Below, piece by piece: positions 35,342 to 44,136 of a DNA stretch of 64,000 nt. The stretch is from positions 1 through 64,000 of the forward strand of contig CAWHNE010000031.1 in assembly GCA_963830485.1 (NCBI GenBank). The letters run 5' to 3'. Made by a program: the position numbers and the translations under genes. The notes below the pieces were generated by a model. That model was given only the letters and a program-made list of their open reading frames with translations, made no database searches and had not been told where the DNA came from. The stretch comes from CAIWHR01 sp963830485. GTDB taxonomy: Bacteria > Pseudomonadota > Gammaproteobacteria > Burkholderiales > Casimicrobiaceae. Every line of letters begins with the position of its first letter. Position 1 is the first letter of the stretch.

Positions 35342-36376
35342 TCATTTCGGTTCCGACTTGCCGTCGTAGCGCTTCGTCCACTCGGCGAGGATGCGATCGC
35401 GGTTCTTCGCGGACCACGCGAAGTCGACCTTGACGAGGCGCTTCTCGTAGTCCGCCGGCACGTAGTCGAGTGGTTTCGCAACGCCCGGCATCGCCAGGAC
35501 CGCGAAATTCTTGGCGAAGAGCTCCATCGCGCCGGGCGACGCGAGCCAGTCCATCAGCGCGCGGGCCGCCTCGACCTTTTTCGTGTTCTTCATGATGCCG
35601 GACGCCTCGAGATCCCAGCCCAGGCCCTCGGTCGGGAAGATGATGTCGATCGGCGCCCCGCCCTTCTTCGTCGTGACCGCGCGGTATTCGAACGAAACCC
35701 CGATCGGAAATTCGCCCGCGCCCGCCTGCCGGCACGGCTTGCTGCCCGAGTGCGTGTACTGCGCAATGTTCTCGTGCAGCGCGTCCATGTACTTCCATGC
35801 TTCGGCGTCCCCCCACATCTGGATCCAGCCCGACACGTCGAGATAGCCGGTGCCGGAAGACGCCGGGTTCGGCATCACGATCTTGCCCTTGTAGATCGGC
35901 TTGGTCAGATCCTTCCACGTCTCGGGCTTCGGCAGACCTATCTTCGCCGCCTCGACCGTGTTGAAGCAGATCGCCGCGCCGTAGACGTCCATTCCGACCC
36001 ACTCCGGCGGATTCTTCGGGTCGCGGTATTGCGGGGAGATCTTGTCGAGGCCCTTGGGTGCATACGGCTGCAACATGCCCTCGTTTGCGAACACCGCAAC
36101 GCTCGACGCCGACGTCCCCACGACGAGGTCAGCCTGCGGGTTCGCTTTCTCGGCCAACAGCTTCGCCGTGATGACGCCGGTGGAGTCCCGCGTCCACTTG
36201 AGGTCGATGTTCGGGTTTGCCTTCTTGAACGCTTCCTCGTAGGCCTTGATCTGGTCGGTCTCGAGCGCGGTGTACACGTTGAGTTCGGTCCGCTGCGCGG
36301 CGACGGGCGCGGCGGCGAGGATGCCGACGGCGGCGGCGGCGAGGGTCTTCCACCAGATGCCGGAATTGCGATTCAT
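35342..36376 (-). CDS. phnS: 2-aminoethylphosphonate-type ABC transporter periplasmic binding protein
   Basis: This 344-residue protein has a signal peptide (WWKTLAAAAVGILAAAPVAA) and an iron(III)/AEP-type binding fold. RTELNVYTALETDQIKAYEE opens it, and MPNPASSGTGYLDVSGWIQM forms a typical ligand loop. The ATG at 36376 is preceded by AAGGAG and gives the signal peptide directly; the frame upstream is not conserved. It is the first gene of the leftward phosphonate operon (binding protein, ATPase, permease, PhnW). It diverges from phnR across 235 bases containing a palindromic candidate operator. Confidence 0.87.
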   Translation of the reverse strand: MNRNSGIWWKTLAAAAVGILAAAPVAAQRTELNVYTALETDQIKAYEEAFKKANPNIDLKWTRDSTGVITAKLLAEKANPQADLVVGTSASSVAVFANEGMLQPYAPKGLDKISPQYRDPKNPPEWVGMDVYGAAICFNTVEAAKIGLPKPETWKDLTKPIYKGKIVMPNPASSGTGYLDVSGWIQMWGDAEAWKYMDALHENIAQYTHSGSKPCRQAGAGEFPIGVSFEYRAVTTKKGGAPIDIIFPTEGLGWDLEASGIMKNTKKVEAARALMDWLASPGAMELFAKNFAVLAMPGVAKPLDYVPADYEKRLVKVDFAWSAKNRDRILAEWTKRYDGKSEPK

Positions 36377-36569
36377 GCGTGCGCTCCTTGGGTGTTGGAC
36401 GTCGTCCACGTCATTCGGAATCGCGGGCGTCGCGAGGTGGCGCGGCCTGCGGCCGAAGCCGGGCAATCCTACGCCCGCCTCTTGACACCAGCAACAACGC
36501 TCTTCCATCCGCGGCGAGCGCCCGCGCCGGAACGGCGCCGGCGTGATCGCCGGGTCCATCCTATTTTCC

Positions 36570-36585
36570 AGATTGTTGACAATCT
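36570..36585. promoter_or_regulatory. Candidate PhnR (GntR-family) operator
   Basis: AGATTGTTGACAATCT is a perfect seven-base inverted repeat around a central TG. TTGT...ACAA half-sites with a short spacer are typical for FCD-type GntR regulators. It lies 26 bases before the phnR start and 193 bases before the phnS start, in the divergent gap. Binding would allow phnR autoregulation and control of the phosphonate genes. This is inferred from symmetry and position. Confidence 0.55.
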
Positions 36586-36611
36586 ACACCTGCCGGCGTT
36601 GAATACGCAAC

Positions 36612-37400
36612 ATGCTGAAATCGTCCACCGCCCCTCGCGGCGGGGTTGCGGCGCGCCCGCCGCCACGCCCCTCGCAGCGCCCTGCCCCGCCCCGCGACGG
36701 CGCCGCGACGATCGCGCTTGTCCAGTCAAGCTCGCTCCCCGCCCTCGTGCAGAAGGAGCTCGAGCGGATGATCCTGGCCGGCGACCTTCCGGCGGGGGGC
36801 AAGCTCTCGGAGACGTCGGTCGCCGCGCTCCTCGGCGTCTCGCGCGGTCCGGTCCGTGAGGCGTTCCGTGCGCTGGAGGCGTCGGGTCTGGTCCAGCTCG
36901 AGAAGAACCGCGGCGTGTTCGTCCGGCAGGTGAGCGTGGCCGAGGCGGACGAGATCTACGAGGTGCGCGCGGTGCTCGACGAGTTCGTCGGCCGCCGCGT
37001 CGCGCAGACCGCGACCGCCGAGGACGTTCGCGACCTCCGCGCTCGTGTCGAACGGATGGAGCGTGCGGCGGCGAAAGGCGACGTCGATGCCTACGCGGCA
37101 GCAAATCTCGACTTTCACGACCGCCTCGTGCTGCTTGCCGGCAACGAGAAGCTGCTCGCGACCTACCGGCGGCTCGTGAACGAGCTGCACCTCTACCGGC
37201 GGGCGACGCTTGGGCAGACCGGCACGCTACCCGTCTCGACGCGCGAGCACCGCGAGATCGTCGACCGGATCGCGGCCCGACAGGCCGCCGCCGCCGGCCG
37301 CGCGCTGTTCGACCACGTGATGGCGAGCCGGGAGCGGATGCACCGGGCCCGCGCCGGCCCGCGCGCCGCCCCGGCGGCCGGATCGAGGAAAGTGCGATGA
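36612..37400 (+). CDS. phnR: GntR-family (FCD domain) regulator of phosphonate use
   Basis: This 262-residue cytoplasmic regulator has a winged helix in residues 40-105 (LERMILAGDLPAGGKLSETS, ALLGVSRGPVREAFRALEAS). A C-terminal FCD ligand domain has the metal-binding type segments DEIYEVRAVLDEFVGRR and DFHDRLVLLAGNEKL. The leader of about 35 residues rich in Ala/Pro/Arg is unusual, so translation could also begin later. It overlaps phnA by four bases (ATGA) and diverges from phnS. Placement fits the phosphonate-utilisation GntR regulators described in Burkholderia-type genomes. Confidence 0.85.
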   Translation: MLKSSTAPRGGVAARPPPRPSQRPAPPRDGAATIALVQSSSLPALVQKELERMILAGDLPAGGKLSETSVAALLGVSRGPVREAFRALEASGLVQLEKNRGVFVRQVSVAEADEIYEVRAVLDEFVGRRVAQTATAEDVRDLRARVERMERAAAKGDVDAYAAANLDFHDRLVLLAGNEKLLATYRRLVNELHLYRRATLGQTGTLPVSTREHREIVDRIAARQAAAAGRALFDHVMASRERMHRARAGPRAAPAAGSRKVR

Positions 37401-38623
37401 ATCTGCGACCTATCTCCGTCAACGGTCGGACGTATGCAGCGCCGCGGCAGACGCTCGTCGTCGTCTGCGTGGACGGCTGCGAGCCCGAATACATCAATCA
37501 GGCGATCGCAACCGGACGGACGCCCTACCTCGCCGGCCTCCGCGATGCGGGGACGTGCCTCACCGCCGACTGCGTCGTGCCCTCGTTCACGAATCCGAAC
37601 AACCTTTCGATTGTCACGGGCGCACCGCCGTCCGTCCATGGGATCTGCGGCAACTACTTCTGGGACCGCGACGCGGGCGCCGAAGTGATGATGAACGACC
37701 CCAAGTACCTGCGCGCAGGCACGATCCTCGCGGCGTTCGCCGACGCGGGCGCGAAGGTCACGGTCGTCACGGCCAAGGACAAGCTGCGCGCGTTGCTCGG
37801 CCACCGGCTCTCTGGCATCTGCTTCTCGGCGGAGAAGGCCGACGCGACGACGCGTGCCGGGAACGGCGTCGAGGGCGTGCTCGACCTCGTCGGAATGCCC
37901 CTGCCCTCCGTCTACAGTGCCGCGCTGTCCGAGTTCGTGTTTGCGGCCGGCGTCAAGCTGGTCGAGCGCGACCGCCCGGACATCGTCTACCTGTCGACGA
38001 CCGACTACGTCCAGCACAAGGCGGCGCCGGGCGCCGCCGCGGCGAACGACTTCTACGCGATGATGGATGGCTATCTCGCCGCGCTCGACCGGCTCGGGGC
38101 GACCATCGTGCTCACCGCCGACCACGGGATGAACGCGAAGACCGATGCGTTCGGGCGGCCGAACATCGTGTTCCTGCAGGACGCGCTCGACCGCGCGTAC
38201 GGCGCCGGCACGACGCGCGTGATCCTCCCCATCACCGACCCCTACGTCGTTCATCACGGCGCGCTGGGGTCGTTCGCAACGGTCTACGTGTCGGCACCGG
38301 TCGTCGCGTCCGAGGTGGCCGCACGGATCGCGGCCATCCCAGGCATCGACATCGTGCTGCCGCGGACCGAGGCTTGTGCCCGTTTCGAGTTGCCGAGCGA
38401 CCGCGTCGGCGACCTCGTTGTCGTGTCCGAGCGGTTGACCGTCGTCGGCACGAGCCGCGACCGTCACGACCTCTCGGGACTCGAAGCCCCGCTCCGCTCC
38501 CACGGCGGCCTCTCCGAGCAACAGGTGCCGCTGATCGCTAACCGGCCGGCGCCGGCCTTGCCTTCCGGCCGCCGCTGGCGCAACTTCGACGCCTTCGACC
38601 TCGCGCTCAACCATCTGGCATGA
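37397..38623 (+). CDS. phnA: Phosphonoacetate hydrolase
   Basis: This 408-residue enzyme of the alkaline phosphatase/NPP superfamily cleaves phosphonoacetate to acetate and phosphate. It has the metal Asp in LVVVCVDGCEPEYI, the nucleophile Thr in PSFTNPNNLSIVTGAPPS, and further metal ligands in YLSTTDYVQHK and LTADHGMN. These agree with known PhnA proteins. It begins inside the phnR stop codon (ATGA) and precedes phnY by 13 bases. It performs the C-P bond cleavage of this hydrolytic pathway. Confidence 0.93.
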   Translation: MNLRPISVNGRTYAAPRQTLVVVCVDGCEPEYINQAIATGRTPYLAGLRDAGTCLTADCVVPSFTNPNNLSIVTGAPPSVHGICGNYFWDRDAGAEVMMNDPKYLRAGTILAAFADAGAKVTVVTAKDKLRALLGHRLSGICFSAEKADATTRAGNGVEGVLDLVGMPLPSVYSAALSEFVFAAGVKLVERDRPDIVYLSTTDYVQHKAAPGAAAANDFYAMMDGYLAALDRLGATIVLTADHGMNAKTDAFGRPNIVFLQDALDRAYGAGTTRVILPITDPYVVHHGALGSFATVYVSAPVVASEVAARIAAIPGIDIVLPRTEACARFELPSDRVGDLVVVSERLTVVGTSRDRHDLSGLEAPLRSHGGLSEQQVPLIANRPAPALPSGRRWRNFDAFDLALNHLA

Positions 38624-38636
38624 CGGGAGCGGCGCT

Positions 38637-40097
38637 GTGAACATGATGACCGAGTTGAAGGACGTGCGGCACGGCCACGTGCTGCGCGAGAAGATGCGGG
38701 TCGCCGGCGAACGCGCGGGGGGCGAGCGGACGATCGACGTCCACAACCCGTACACGGGCGCGCTGGTGGGGACGGTGCCGAAGGCAACGCTGGACGAGGT
38801 TCGCCGCGCGTTCGCGATCGCACGCGGTTTTCGCCCGGCGCTGACGCGGCACGACCGCTATCGGATCCTCTATCGCGCCGGCGAGATCATAGGTAGCCGC
38901 GCCGATGAGATCTCTGACCTCATCACCGCCGAGTGCGGGATCTGCAAGAAGGATTCGATCTACGAAGTCGGCCGCGCCCGCGATGTCCTCACCTTTGCCG
39001 GCAACGCGGCGCTCGCCGACGACGGCCAGATCTTCTCATGCGACATCACCCCGCATGGCCGCAAGCGCAAGGTGTACACGCTGCGCGAGCCGCTGCTGGG
39101 CGCGATCTCCGCGATCACCCCGTTCAACCATCCGCTGAACCAGGTCGCCCACAAGGTCGCGCCGTCGATCGCGACCAACAACCGGATGGTACTCAAACCC
39201 ACCGAGAAGACGCCGCTCACCGCGCTTCTCCTCGCCGACATCCTCTACGAGGCGGGGCTGCCGCCCGAGATGTTCTCGGTCATCACCGGCGACCCGCGCG
39301 AAATCGCCGACGAGATGCTGACGAATCCCGATGTCGACCTGGTGACGTTCACGGGTGGCGTGGCCATCGGGAAGTACATCGCAGCCAAGGCCGTCTACAA
39401 GCGCCAGGTGCTCGAGCTCGGCGGCAACGACCCGCTGATCGTCATGGAGGACGCCGACATCGAGGAGGCGGCGACACTCGCCGCGATCGGCTCCTACAGG
39501 AACTCGGGACAACGCTGCACGGCGATCAAGCGAATGTTGGTCCACGAGTCCGTCGCCGACGACTTCGTCGCGCGGCTGCTCGCGAAGACGAAGGCCTGGA
39601 CGTACGGGGATCCGATGGACCCAGCCATCGAGATGGGCACGGTCATCGACGCGACGGCCGCGTCGTCCTTCGAGGCGAAGGTCGGCGACGCAGTCGCGCG
39701 CGGCGCGAAGCTCCTGTGCGGAAACGTACGCCGCGGCGCGCTCTATTCGCCGACGCTGATCGACCATGTCACGCCGGACATGCCGGTCGTGAAGTACGAG
39801 ACGTTCGGCCCGGTCTCGCCGGTATTGCGATTTCGCACGATCGACGAGGTGATCGCCCTCGCGAACAGCACCGACTACGGTCTTTCCTCGGCGGTGTGCA
39901 CGAACCGACTCGACTACGTCACGCGCTTGGTCGCGGAGCTCAACGTCGGCACCGTCAATGTCCGCGAGGTCCCTGGCTATCGGCTCGAGCTCACGCCCTT
40001 CGGCGGCATCAAGGACTCGGGGCTCGGCTACAAGGAAGGCGTGCAGGAAGCGATGAAGAGCTTCACCAACGTCAAGACATACTCGTTGCCATGGTAG
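38637..40097 (+). CDS. phnY: Phosphonoacetaldehyde dehydrogenase
   Basis: This 486-residue aldehyde dehydrogenase has the Glu motif LELGGNDPLIV and the catalytic Cys in NSGQRCTAIKRMLVHE. GAISAITPFNHPLNQVAHKV contacts the cofactor. PhnY oxidises phosphonoacetaldehyde from PhnW to phosphonoacetate for PhnA. GTG at 38637 was chosen since a GGGAG lies six bases before it; ATGs at 38643 and 38646 are alternatives. The stop is within a few bases of a GGGGTCAGACCC repeat cluster. Context, rather than a unique motif, supports the substrate. Confidence 0.9.
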   Translation: MNMMTELKDVRHGHVLREKMRVAGERAGGERTIDVHNPYTGALVGTVPKATLDEVRRAFAIARGFRPALTRHDRYRILYRAGEIIGSRADEISDLITAECGICKKDSIYEVGRARDVLTFAGNAALADDGQIFSCDITPHGRKRKVYTLREPLLGAISAITPFNHPLNQVAHKVAPSIATNNRMVLKPTEKTPLTALLLADILYEAGLPPEMFSVITGDPREIADEMLTNPDVDLVTFTGGVAIGKYIAAKAVYKRQVLELGGNDPLIVMEDADIEEAATLAAIGSYRNSGQRCTAIKRMLVHESVADDFVARLLAKTKAWTYGDPMDPAIEMGTVIDATAASSFEAKVGDAVARGAKLLCGNVRRGALYSPTLIDHVTPDMPVVKYETFGPVSPVLRFRTIDEVIALANSTDYGLSSAVCTNRLDYVTRLVAELNVGTVNVREVPGYRLELTPFGGIKDSGLGYKEGVQEAMKSFTNVKTYSLPW

Positions 40098-40108
40098 GGC
40101 CTCCCGAC

Positions 40109-40174
40109 GGGGTCAGACCCTGGTCAGACCCCTCCGAGAGGCGGGCTGCCGGGGTCAGACCCGGGTCAGACCCC
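40109..40174. repeat. Paired GGGGTCAGACCC repeats
   Basis: Two 24-base units, at 40109-40132 and 40151-40174, each contain GGGGTCAGACCC followed by a second GGTCAGACCCC-type half. They differ at one central base. The region between phnY and the PbfA-like gene stays open in the frame of the latter, so it could encode a leader with two similar GVRPxSDP blocks if translation began at the ATG at 40091. Confidence 0.75.
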
Positions 40175-40201
40175 GCTGCCGATGCCGCCGCCGAGGGCGA
40201 C

Positions 40202-41521
40202 GTGAACCTCACTCCGCTGCGCCGAGCCTTCGAGGCGGCGCACGTCCATGGCGCCACGCGCGCGCTGCTCGATGCCGATGCGGAAGTCTTCCTTCACCAG
40301 TCATTGTCGACGCCGTGCTTCAACGCGCTCGCCGCGTGCGAAGGCATCTGGCTCACCGACGTGGAGGGCCGACGGATCATGGACTTCCACGGCAACAGCG
40401 TCCACCAGGTCGGCTATCGGCATCCGCACGTGATGGCCGCGGTGCACGCGCAGCTCGACACGCTGCCCTTCTCGCCGCGTCGCTTCACGAACGACGCGGC
40501 CGTGGCGCTCGCCCGCAAGCTCGCGGCCCTCGCGCCCGATCCGCTCGGCAAGGTGCTGTTCGCGCCGGGCGGAACGCTCGCGATCGGGATGGCGCTGAAG
40601 CTCGCGCGGCTCGCGACCGGCCGCCACAAGACGCTGTCCTTGTGGGATAGCTTCCACGGCGCGTCGCTCGACGCGATCTCGATCGGCGGCGAAGCCGTGT
40701 TCCGCAAAGGCATCGGCCCCTTGCTTCCCGGCACCGAGCACGCGCCGCCGTGCGATCCGCGCGCCTGCCGCTTCGGCTGCGGCGGCCGCTGCAACCTGCG
40801 CTGCGCCGAATACCTCGACTACGTGCTCGGCAAGGAGGAGGACATCGGCGCCGTCGTCATCGAGACGGTGCGGTCGACCGACGTCCAGGTCCCTCCGCCC
40901 GAGTACTACCGGATCGTCCGCGACGCGTGCGACCGCCATGGCGCGCTGATGATCCTGGACGAGATCCCGATCTGCCTCGGCCGGACCGGCCGGATGTTCG
41001 CATTCGAGCACTACGGCGTCGTGCCGGACATGGTCGTGCTCGGGAAGGGATTGGGTGGTGCGGTGTTCCCGCTGGCGGCGCTGATCGCGCGGCGTGACCT
41101 CGACGTCGCCGCCGACCGAGCGCTCGGCCACTACACGCACGAGAAGAGCTCGGTGGGCTGCGCTGCGGCACTCGCAACGCTGGAGGTGATTGAGCGCGAG
41201 AGCCTTTGCGAGCGCGCCCGCGCGCTGGGCGCCTCGGCGCTGGCGCGCCTGCAAGCGCTGAAGGCGCACCATCCCTTGATCGCCGACGTCCGCGGCATCG
41301 GGCTGCTGCTCGCGATCGAGCTTGCGCACGACGGCTTCCCCGCGCGGCGCGAGGCCGAGCAGGTGATGTACGAGTGCCTCGCCCGCGGATTGTCGTTCAA
41401 GGTCGGCCAGGGCAACGTGCTGACGCTCGCTCCGCCGCTCGTCATCGCCCCTGCCGATCTCGACGCTGCCCTCGACATCCTCGACGCGGCGCTCGCGACG
41501 GTCGAAGCTGGGTCTCTCTGA
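40202..41521 (+). CDS. pbfA: Class III PLP enzyme, probable (R)-1-hydroxy-2-aminoethylphosphonate ammonia-lyase
   Basis: This 439-residue aminotransferase-fold protein has HVHGATRALLDADAEVFLHQ near the N terminus, LFAPGGTLAIGMALKLAR, the PLP Asp in LMILDEIPICLGRTGRM, and the lysine in MVVLGKGLGGAVFP. Proteins of this group linked to phnW/phnY/phnA act as PbfA, removing ammonia from the hydroxylated AEP analogue to give phosphonoacetaldehyde. Placement directly after phnY strongly suggests that role. A Cys-rich stretch (about residues 184-203, six Cys) is notable. The GTG at 40202 follows GAGG with five-base spacing; an ATG at 40091 would add 37 residues read from repeat DNA. A genuine aminotransferase cannot be excluded. 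Confidence 0.78.
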   Translation: MNLTPLRRAFEAAHVHGATRALLDADAEVFLHQSLSTPCFNALAACEGIWLTDVEGRRIMDFHGNSVHQVGYRHPHVMAAVHAQLDTLPFSPRRFTNDAAVALARKLAALAPDPLGKVLFAPGGTLAIGMALKLARLATGRHKTLSLWDSFHGASLDAISIGGEAVFRKGIGPLLPGTEHAPPCDPRACRFGCGGRCNLRCAEYLDYVLGKEEDIGAVVIETVRSTDVQVPPPEYYRIVRDACDRHGALMILDEIPICLGRTGRMFAFEHYGVVPDMVVLGKGLGGAVFPLAALIARRDLDVAADRALGHYTHEKSSVGCAAALATLEVIERESLCERARALGASALARLQALKAHHPLIADVRGIGLLLAIELAHDGFPARREAEQVMYECLARGLSFKVGQGNVLTLAPPLVIAPADLDAALDILDAALATVEAGSL

Positions 41522-41523
41522 CG

Positions 41524-43269
41524 ATGCAGACGCTGCTCAACCTGCTCGCCGGCGTGTCGCTCCTCGTGTGGGGGACGCACATCGTGCGCACGGGGATCCT
41601 GCGGCTCTACGGCGGACCGCTGCGCCGACTGCTCCGCAACAGCGTCGAGAACCGCGTCGCCGCGTTCTTCTCGGGCGTCGGCGTCACCGGGCTGATCCAG
41701 AGCAGCACCGCCACCGCGCTGATCGTCGCGGCCTTTGCGGGCCAGGGACTGATCGGCACCGCGCCCGCGCTCGCAGTGATGCTGGGCGCCGACGTCGGCA
41801 CGTCGCTCGTCACGGTGGTGCTGTCATTCGACCTGTCGTGGCTCGCACCGTTGCTGATCTTCGTCGGGGTCGTACTGTTTCTCGCGCGCCAGGCCGAGAC
41901 GATCGGCCGCTTCGGCCGGATTCTGATCGGTCTCGGGCTCATCATCTTCGCGCTGCAGTGGATCGGCGTCGCCGCGCGACCGGTGGTCGAGGCGGCCGGG
42001 GTCAAGGTGATCTTCGCCTCGCTCACCGGCGACCTGCTGCTCGACATCCTGGTCGCCGCGCTGCTGACGATCGTCTGCTACTCGAGCCTCGCCGTCGTGT
42101 TGCTGCTCGCCGCATTCGCCTCGCTCAAGGTGATCGCGCTGCCGGTCGCGCTCGGCCTCGTGCTCGGCGCGAACCTTGGCAGCGGTCTGCTCGGCTTCCT
42201 GTCGACGCTGCGGTCGCCGCCGGAGGCGCAGCGGGTCACGTTGGGCAACTTTCTCTTCAAGCTGATCGGCTGCGTGCTTCTGTATCCGGCCGTGGGCCAT
42301 GTCGAGGGCTGGATCGAGGGCCTGAAGCTCGATCCCGCGCGGGAGGTTGTGCTGTTCCACCTCGTCTTCAACGCGGGCCTCGCGGTCCTGTTCATTTTCT
42401 TCACCGCGCCGATCGCGCGCATCGCCGAGCGGCTGCTCCCGACGCGGCCGCCGACCGAGGATCCCGCGAAGCCGCGCCACCTCGACCCCTCCGCGCTCGA
42501 CACGCCGGCGCTCGCCATATCCTGCGCGGCGCGCGAGGCGCTGCGGATCGGCGACGTCATCGAGCAGATGCTGAACGGGATGCTGACCGTGCTGCGCACC
42601 AACGACCGTGCGCTCGCCGAGCGGCTGCGCAAGATGGACGACATCGTCGACGACCTCTACACCGCGGTAAAGCTGTACTTGACGCAGATCTCGCGGGAGT
42701 CGCTCGAGCCGGCAGAAGGCCGGCGCTGGGCCGACATCGTCTCGTTCACGATCAACATGGAGCAGGTCGGCGACATCATCGAACGGATCATCACCGACGT
42801 CGAAGACAAGAAGATCGACAAGGGCCGCAACTTCTCCGAGGCCGGGATGGCCGAGATCTGCGATCTCCACGCGCGACTCATCGCCAACCTGCGGCTCGGT
42901 CTCGCGGTATTCCTCGACGGCGATCTCAGGGCTGCACAGGAGCTCCTCGCGCAGAAAGTTCTGTTCCGCGACCTCGAACGCGCGTACGCCGACTCGCACC
43001 TCGAGCGTCTGACGAGCCAGACGATGGAGAGCATCGAGACCTCGTCGCTGCATCTCGACCTCATATCGGACCTGAAGCGGATCAATTCGCACATCTGCTC
43101 GATCGCCTACCCGATCCTCGAGCAGGCCGGCGTGCTCGCGAAGACGCGCTTGAAAGAGCCGGAGCCGCAGCGTCCACGGAGCCGCCGCAGCCCGGTAGCG
43201 AGCAGCGCAAACGGCAACGCCGCCAACGGCGAAGCCGCGCTCCCGAAGAGCAAGCCGCACTCGGTTTAG
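41524..43269 (+). CDS. Na+/phosphate symporter family protein with PhoU-like C-terminal domain
   Basis: This 581-residue inner-membrane protein carries two Na/Pi-cotransport repeats marked by GLIQSSTATALIVAAFAGQG and TIVCYSSLAVVLLLAAF. Hydrophobic helices extend to about residue 300, and a PhoU-like helical domain covers roughly 330-560 (RKMDDIVDDLYTAVKLYLT, NMEQVGDIIERIITDVEDK). It starts three bases after the PbfA-like stop and so belongs to the phosphonate operon. Bacterial relatives move phosphate, sometimes outward. Here it may dispose of, or balance, phosphate released by PhnA. Confidence 0.83.
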   Translation: MQTLLNLLAGVSLLVWGTHIVRTGILRLYGGPLRRLLRNSVENRVAAFFSGVGVTGLIQSSTATALIVAAFAGQGLIGTAPALAVMLGADVGTSLVTVVLSFDLSWLAPLLIFVGVVLFLARQAETIGRFGRILIGLGLIIFALQWIGVAARPVVEAAGVKVIFASLTGDLLLDILVAALLTIVCYSSLAVVLLLAAFASLKVIALPVALGLVLGANLGSGLLGFLSTLRSPPEAQRVTLGNFLFKLIGCVLLYPAVGHVEGWIEGLKLDPAREVVLFHLVFNAGLAVLFIFFTAPIARIAERLLPTRPPTEDPAKPRHLDPSALDTPALAISCAAREALRIGDVIEQMLNGMLTVLRTNDRALAERLRKMDDIVDDLYTAVKLYLTQISRESLEPAEGRRWADIVSFTINMEQVGDIIERIITDVEDKKIDKGRNFSEAGMAEICDLHARLIANLRLGLAVFLDGDLRAAQELLAQKVLFRDLERAYADSHLERLTSQTMESIETSSLHLDLISDLKRINSHICSIAYPILEQAGVLAKTRLKEPEPQRPRSRRSPVASSANGNAANGEAALPKSKPHSV

Positions 43270-43285
43270 CGCACTGTCGATCGCC

Positions 43286-44134
43286 GTGACCGAACTCTCG
43301 CTCGGCGTCACGCTCGCGGTGTTGGGCGCCGGGCTCCTGCACGCCGGCTGGAACGCCCTCCTCAAATCGGCGCCTGGTGGCGACCCGATGCTCGACACGG
43401 CGACGATCGTCGCCGGTTCCGCGGTCTGCGGACTCGTGGTCATTCCCTTTGTTGGCGTCCCGGACCCGGCCTCCTGGAAGTTCGCGGCGCTCTCGGCGCT
43501 CATCCACTGGGCGTATTACGTGACGCTCGCGCACGCCTATCGCACGGGCGACCTGTCGTTCGCCTACCCGCTCATGCGCGGGACGGCGCCGCTGATTACC
43601 ACCCTCCTCGGCATCGCGTTCCTGCGCGAGTTTCCGACGCCGCATGTCGCGCTCGGCATCGCGCTGATCTCGTCCGGCATCGTCGCGATCGCGTTCGCGC
43701 AGCGCGGCCGGCATCCGCGCGCCGCCGCTGGCTGGGCGCTTGCCAACGCCGCTATCATCGCCGCGTACACGCTGGTCGACGGCGCGGGCGCGCGCGCGTC
43801 GGGCAACGCGCCCGCGTACGTAAGCTGGCTCATCTTCCTCGAGGCGCTGCCCTTCCTCGCCTGGATCTGGCTGCGCCAGCGCGGAGCAGCGCTCCGCTAC
43901 ATCGGCAACCATTGGCAGCGGGGGATCCTGGGTGGCGCCGCGAGTCTCGCCGCATACGGCATCGTGCTGTGGGCGATGACACGCGCGCCCGTCGCTGCGG
44001 TGGCGGCGCTGCGCGAGACGTCCGTCCTCTTCGCCGCGTTGATCGGCGCCGTCTTCCTCAAGGAGACCCTCGGGCTGCGGCGGCTCGCCGGCGCGGCGAG
44101 CGTCGTCGCGGGCGTCGCGGCGCTCAAGCTCTAA
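43286..44134 (+). CDS. EamA/DMT-family transporter
   Basis: This 282-residue protein has about ten membrane segments in two EamA units: GAGLLHAGWNALLKSAPGG at the start, RTGDLSFAYPLMRGTAPLIT in the first half and AAVAALRETSVLFAALIGAV in the second. The RTGDLS...PLMRGTAPL pattern belongs to a common DMT subgroup with unknown substrate. It starts with GTG at 43286, 16 bases after the Na/Pi symporter stop, so it may be cotranscribed with the phosphonate genes. It ends next to an inverted-repeat element. Confidence 0.8.
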   Translation: MTELSLGVTLAVLGAGLLHAGWNALLKSAPGGDPMLDTATIVAGSAVCGLVVIPFVGVPDPASWKFAALSALIHWAYYVTLAHAYRTGDLSFAYPLMRGTAPLITTLLGIAFLREFPTPHVALGIALISSGIVAIAFAQRGRHPRAAAGWALANAAIIAAYTLVDGAGARASGNAPAYVSWLIFLEALPFLAWIWLRQRGAALRYIGNHWQRGILGGAASLAAYGIVLWAMTRAPVAAVAALRETSVLFAALIGAVFLKETLGLRRLAGAASVVAGVAALKL

Positions 44135-44136
44135 TC

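Noticed and set aside
40109..40174. Operator pair for phosphonate genes
   Set aside because: GGGGTCAGACCC units are direct repeats of a common dispersed type and unlike GntR half-sites; they lie between co-directional genes.
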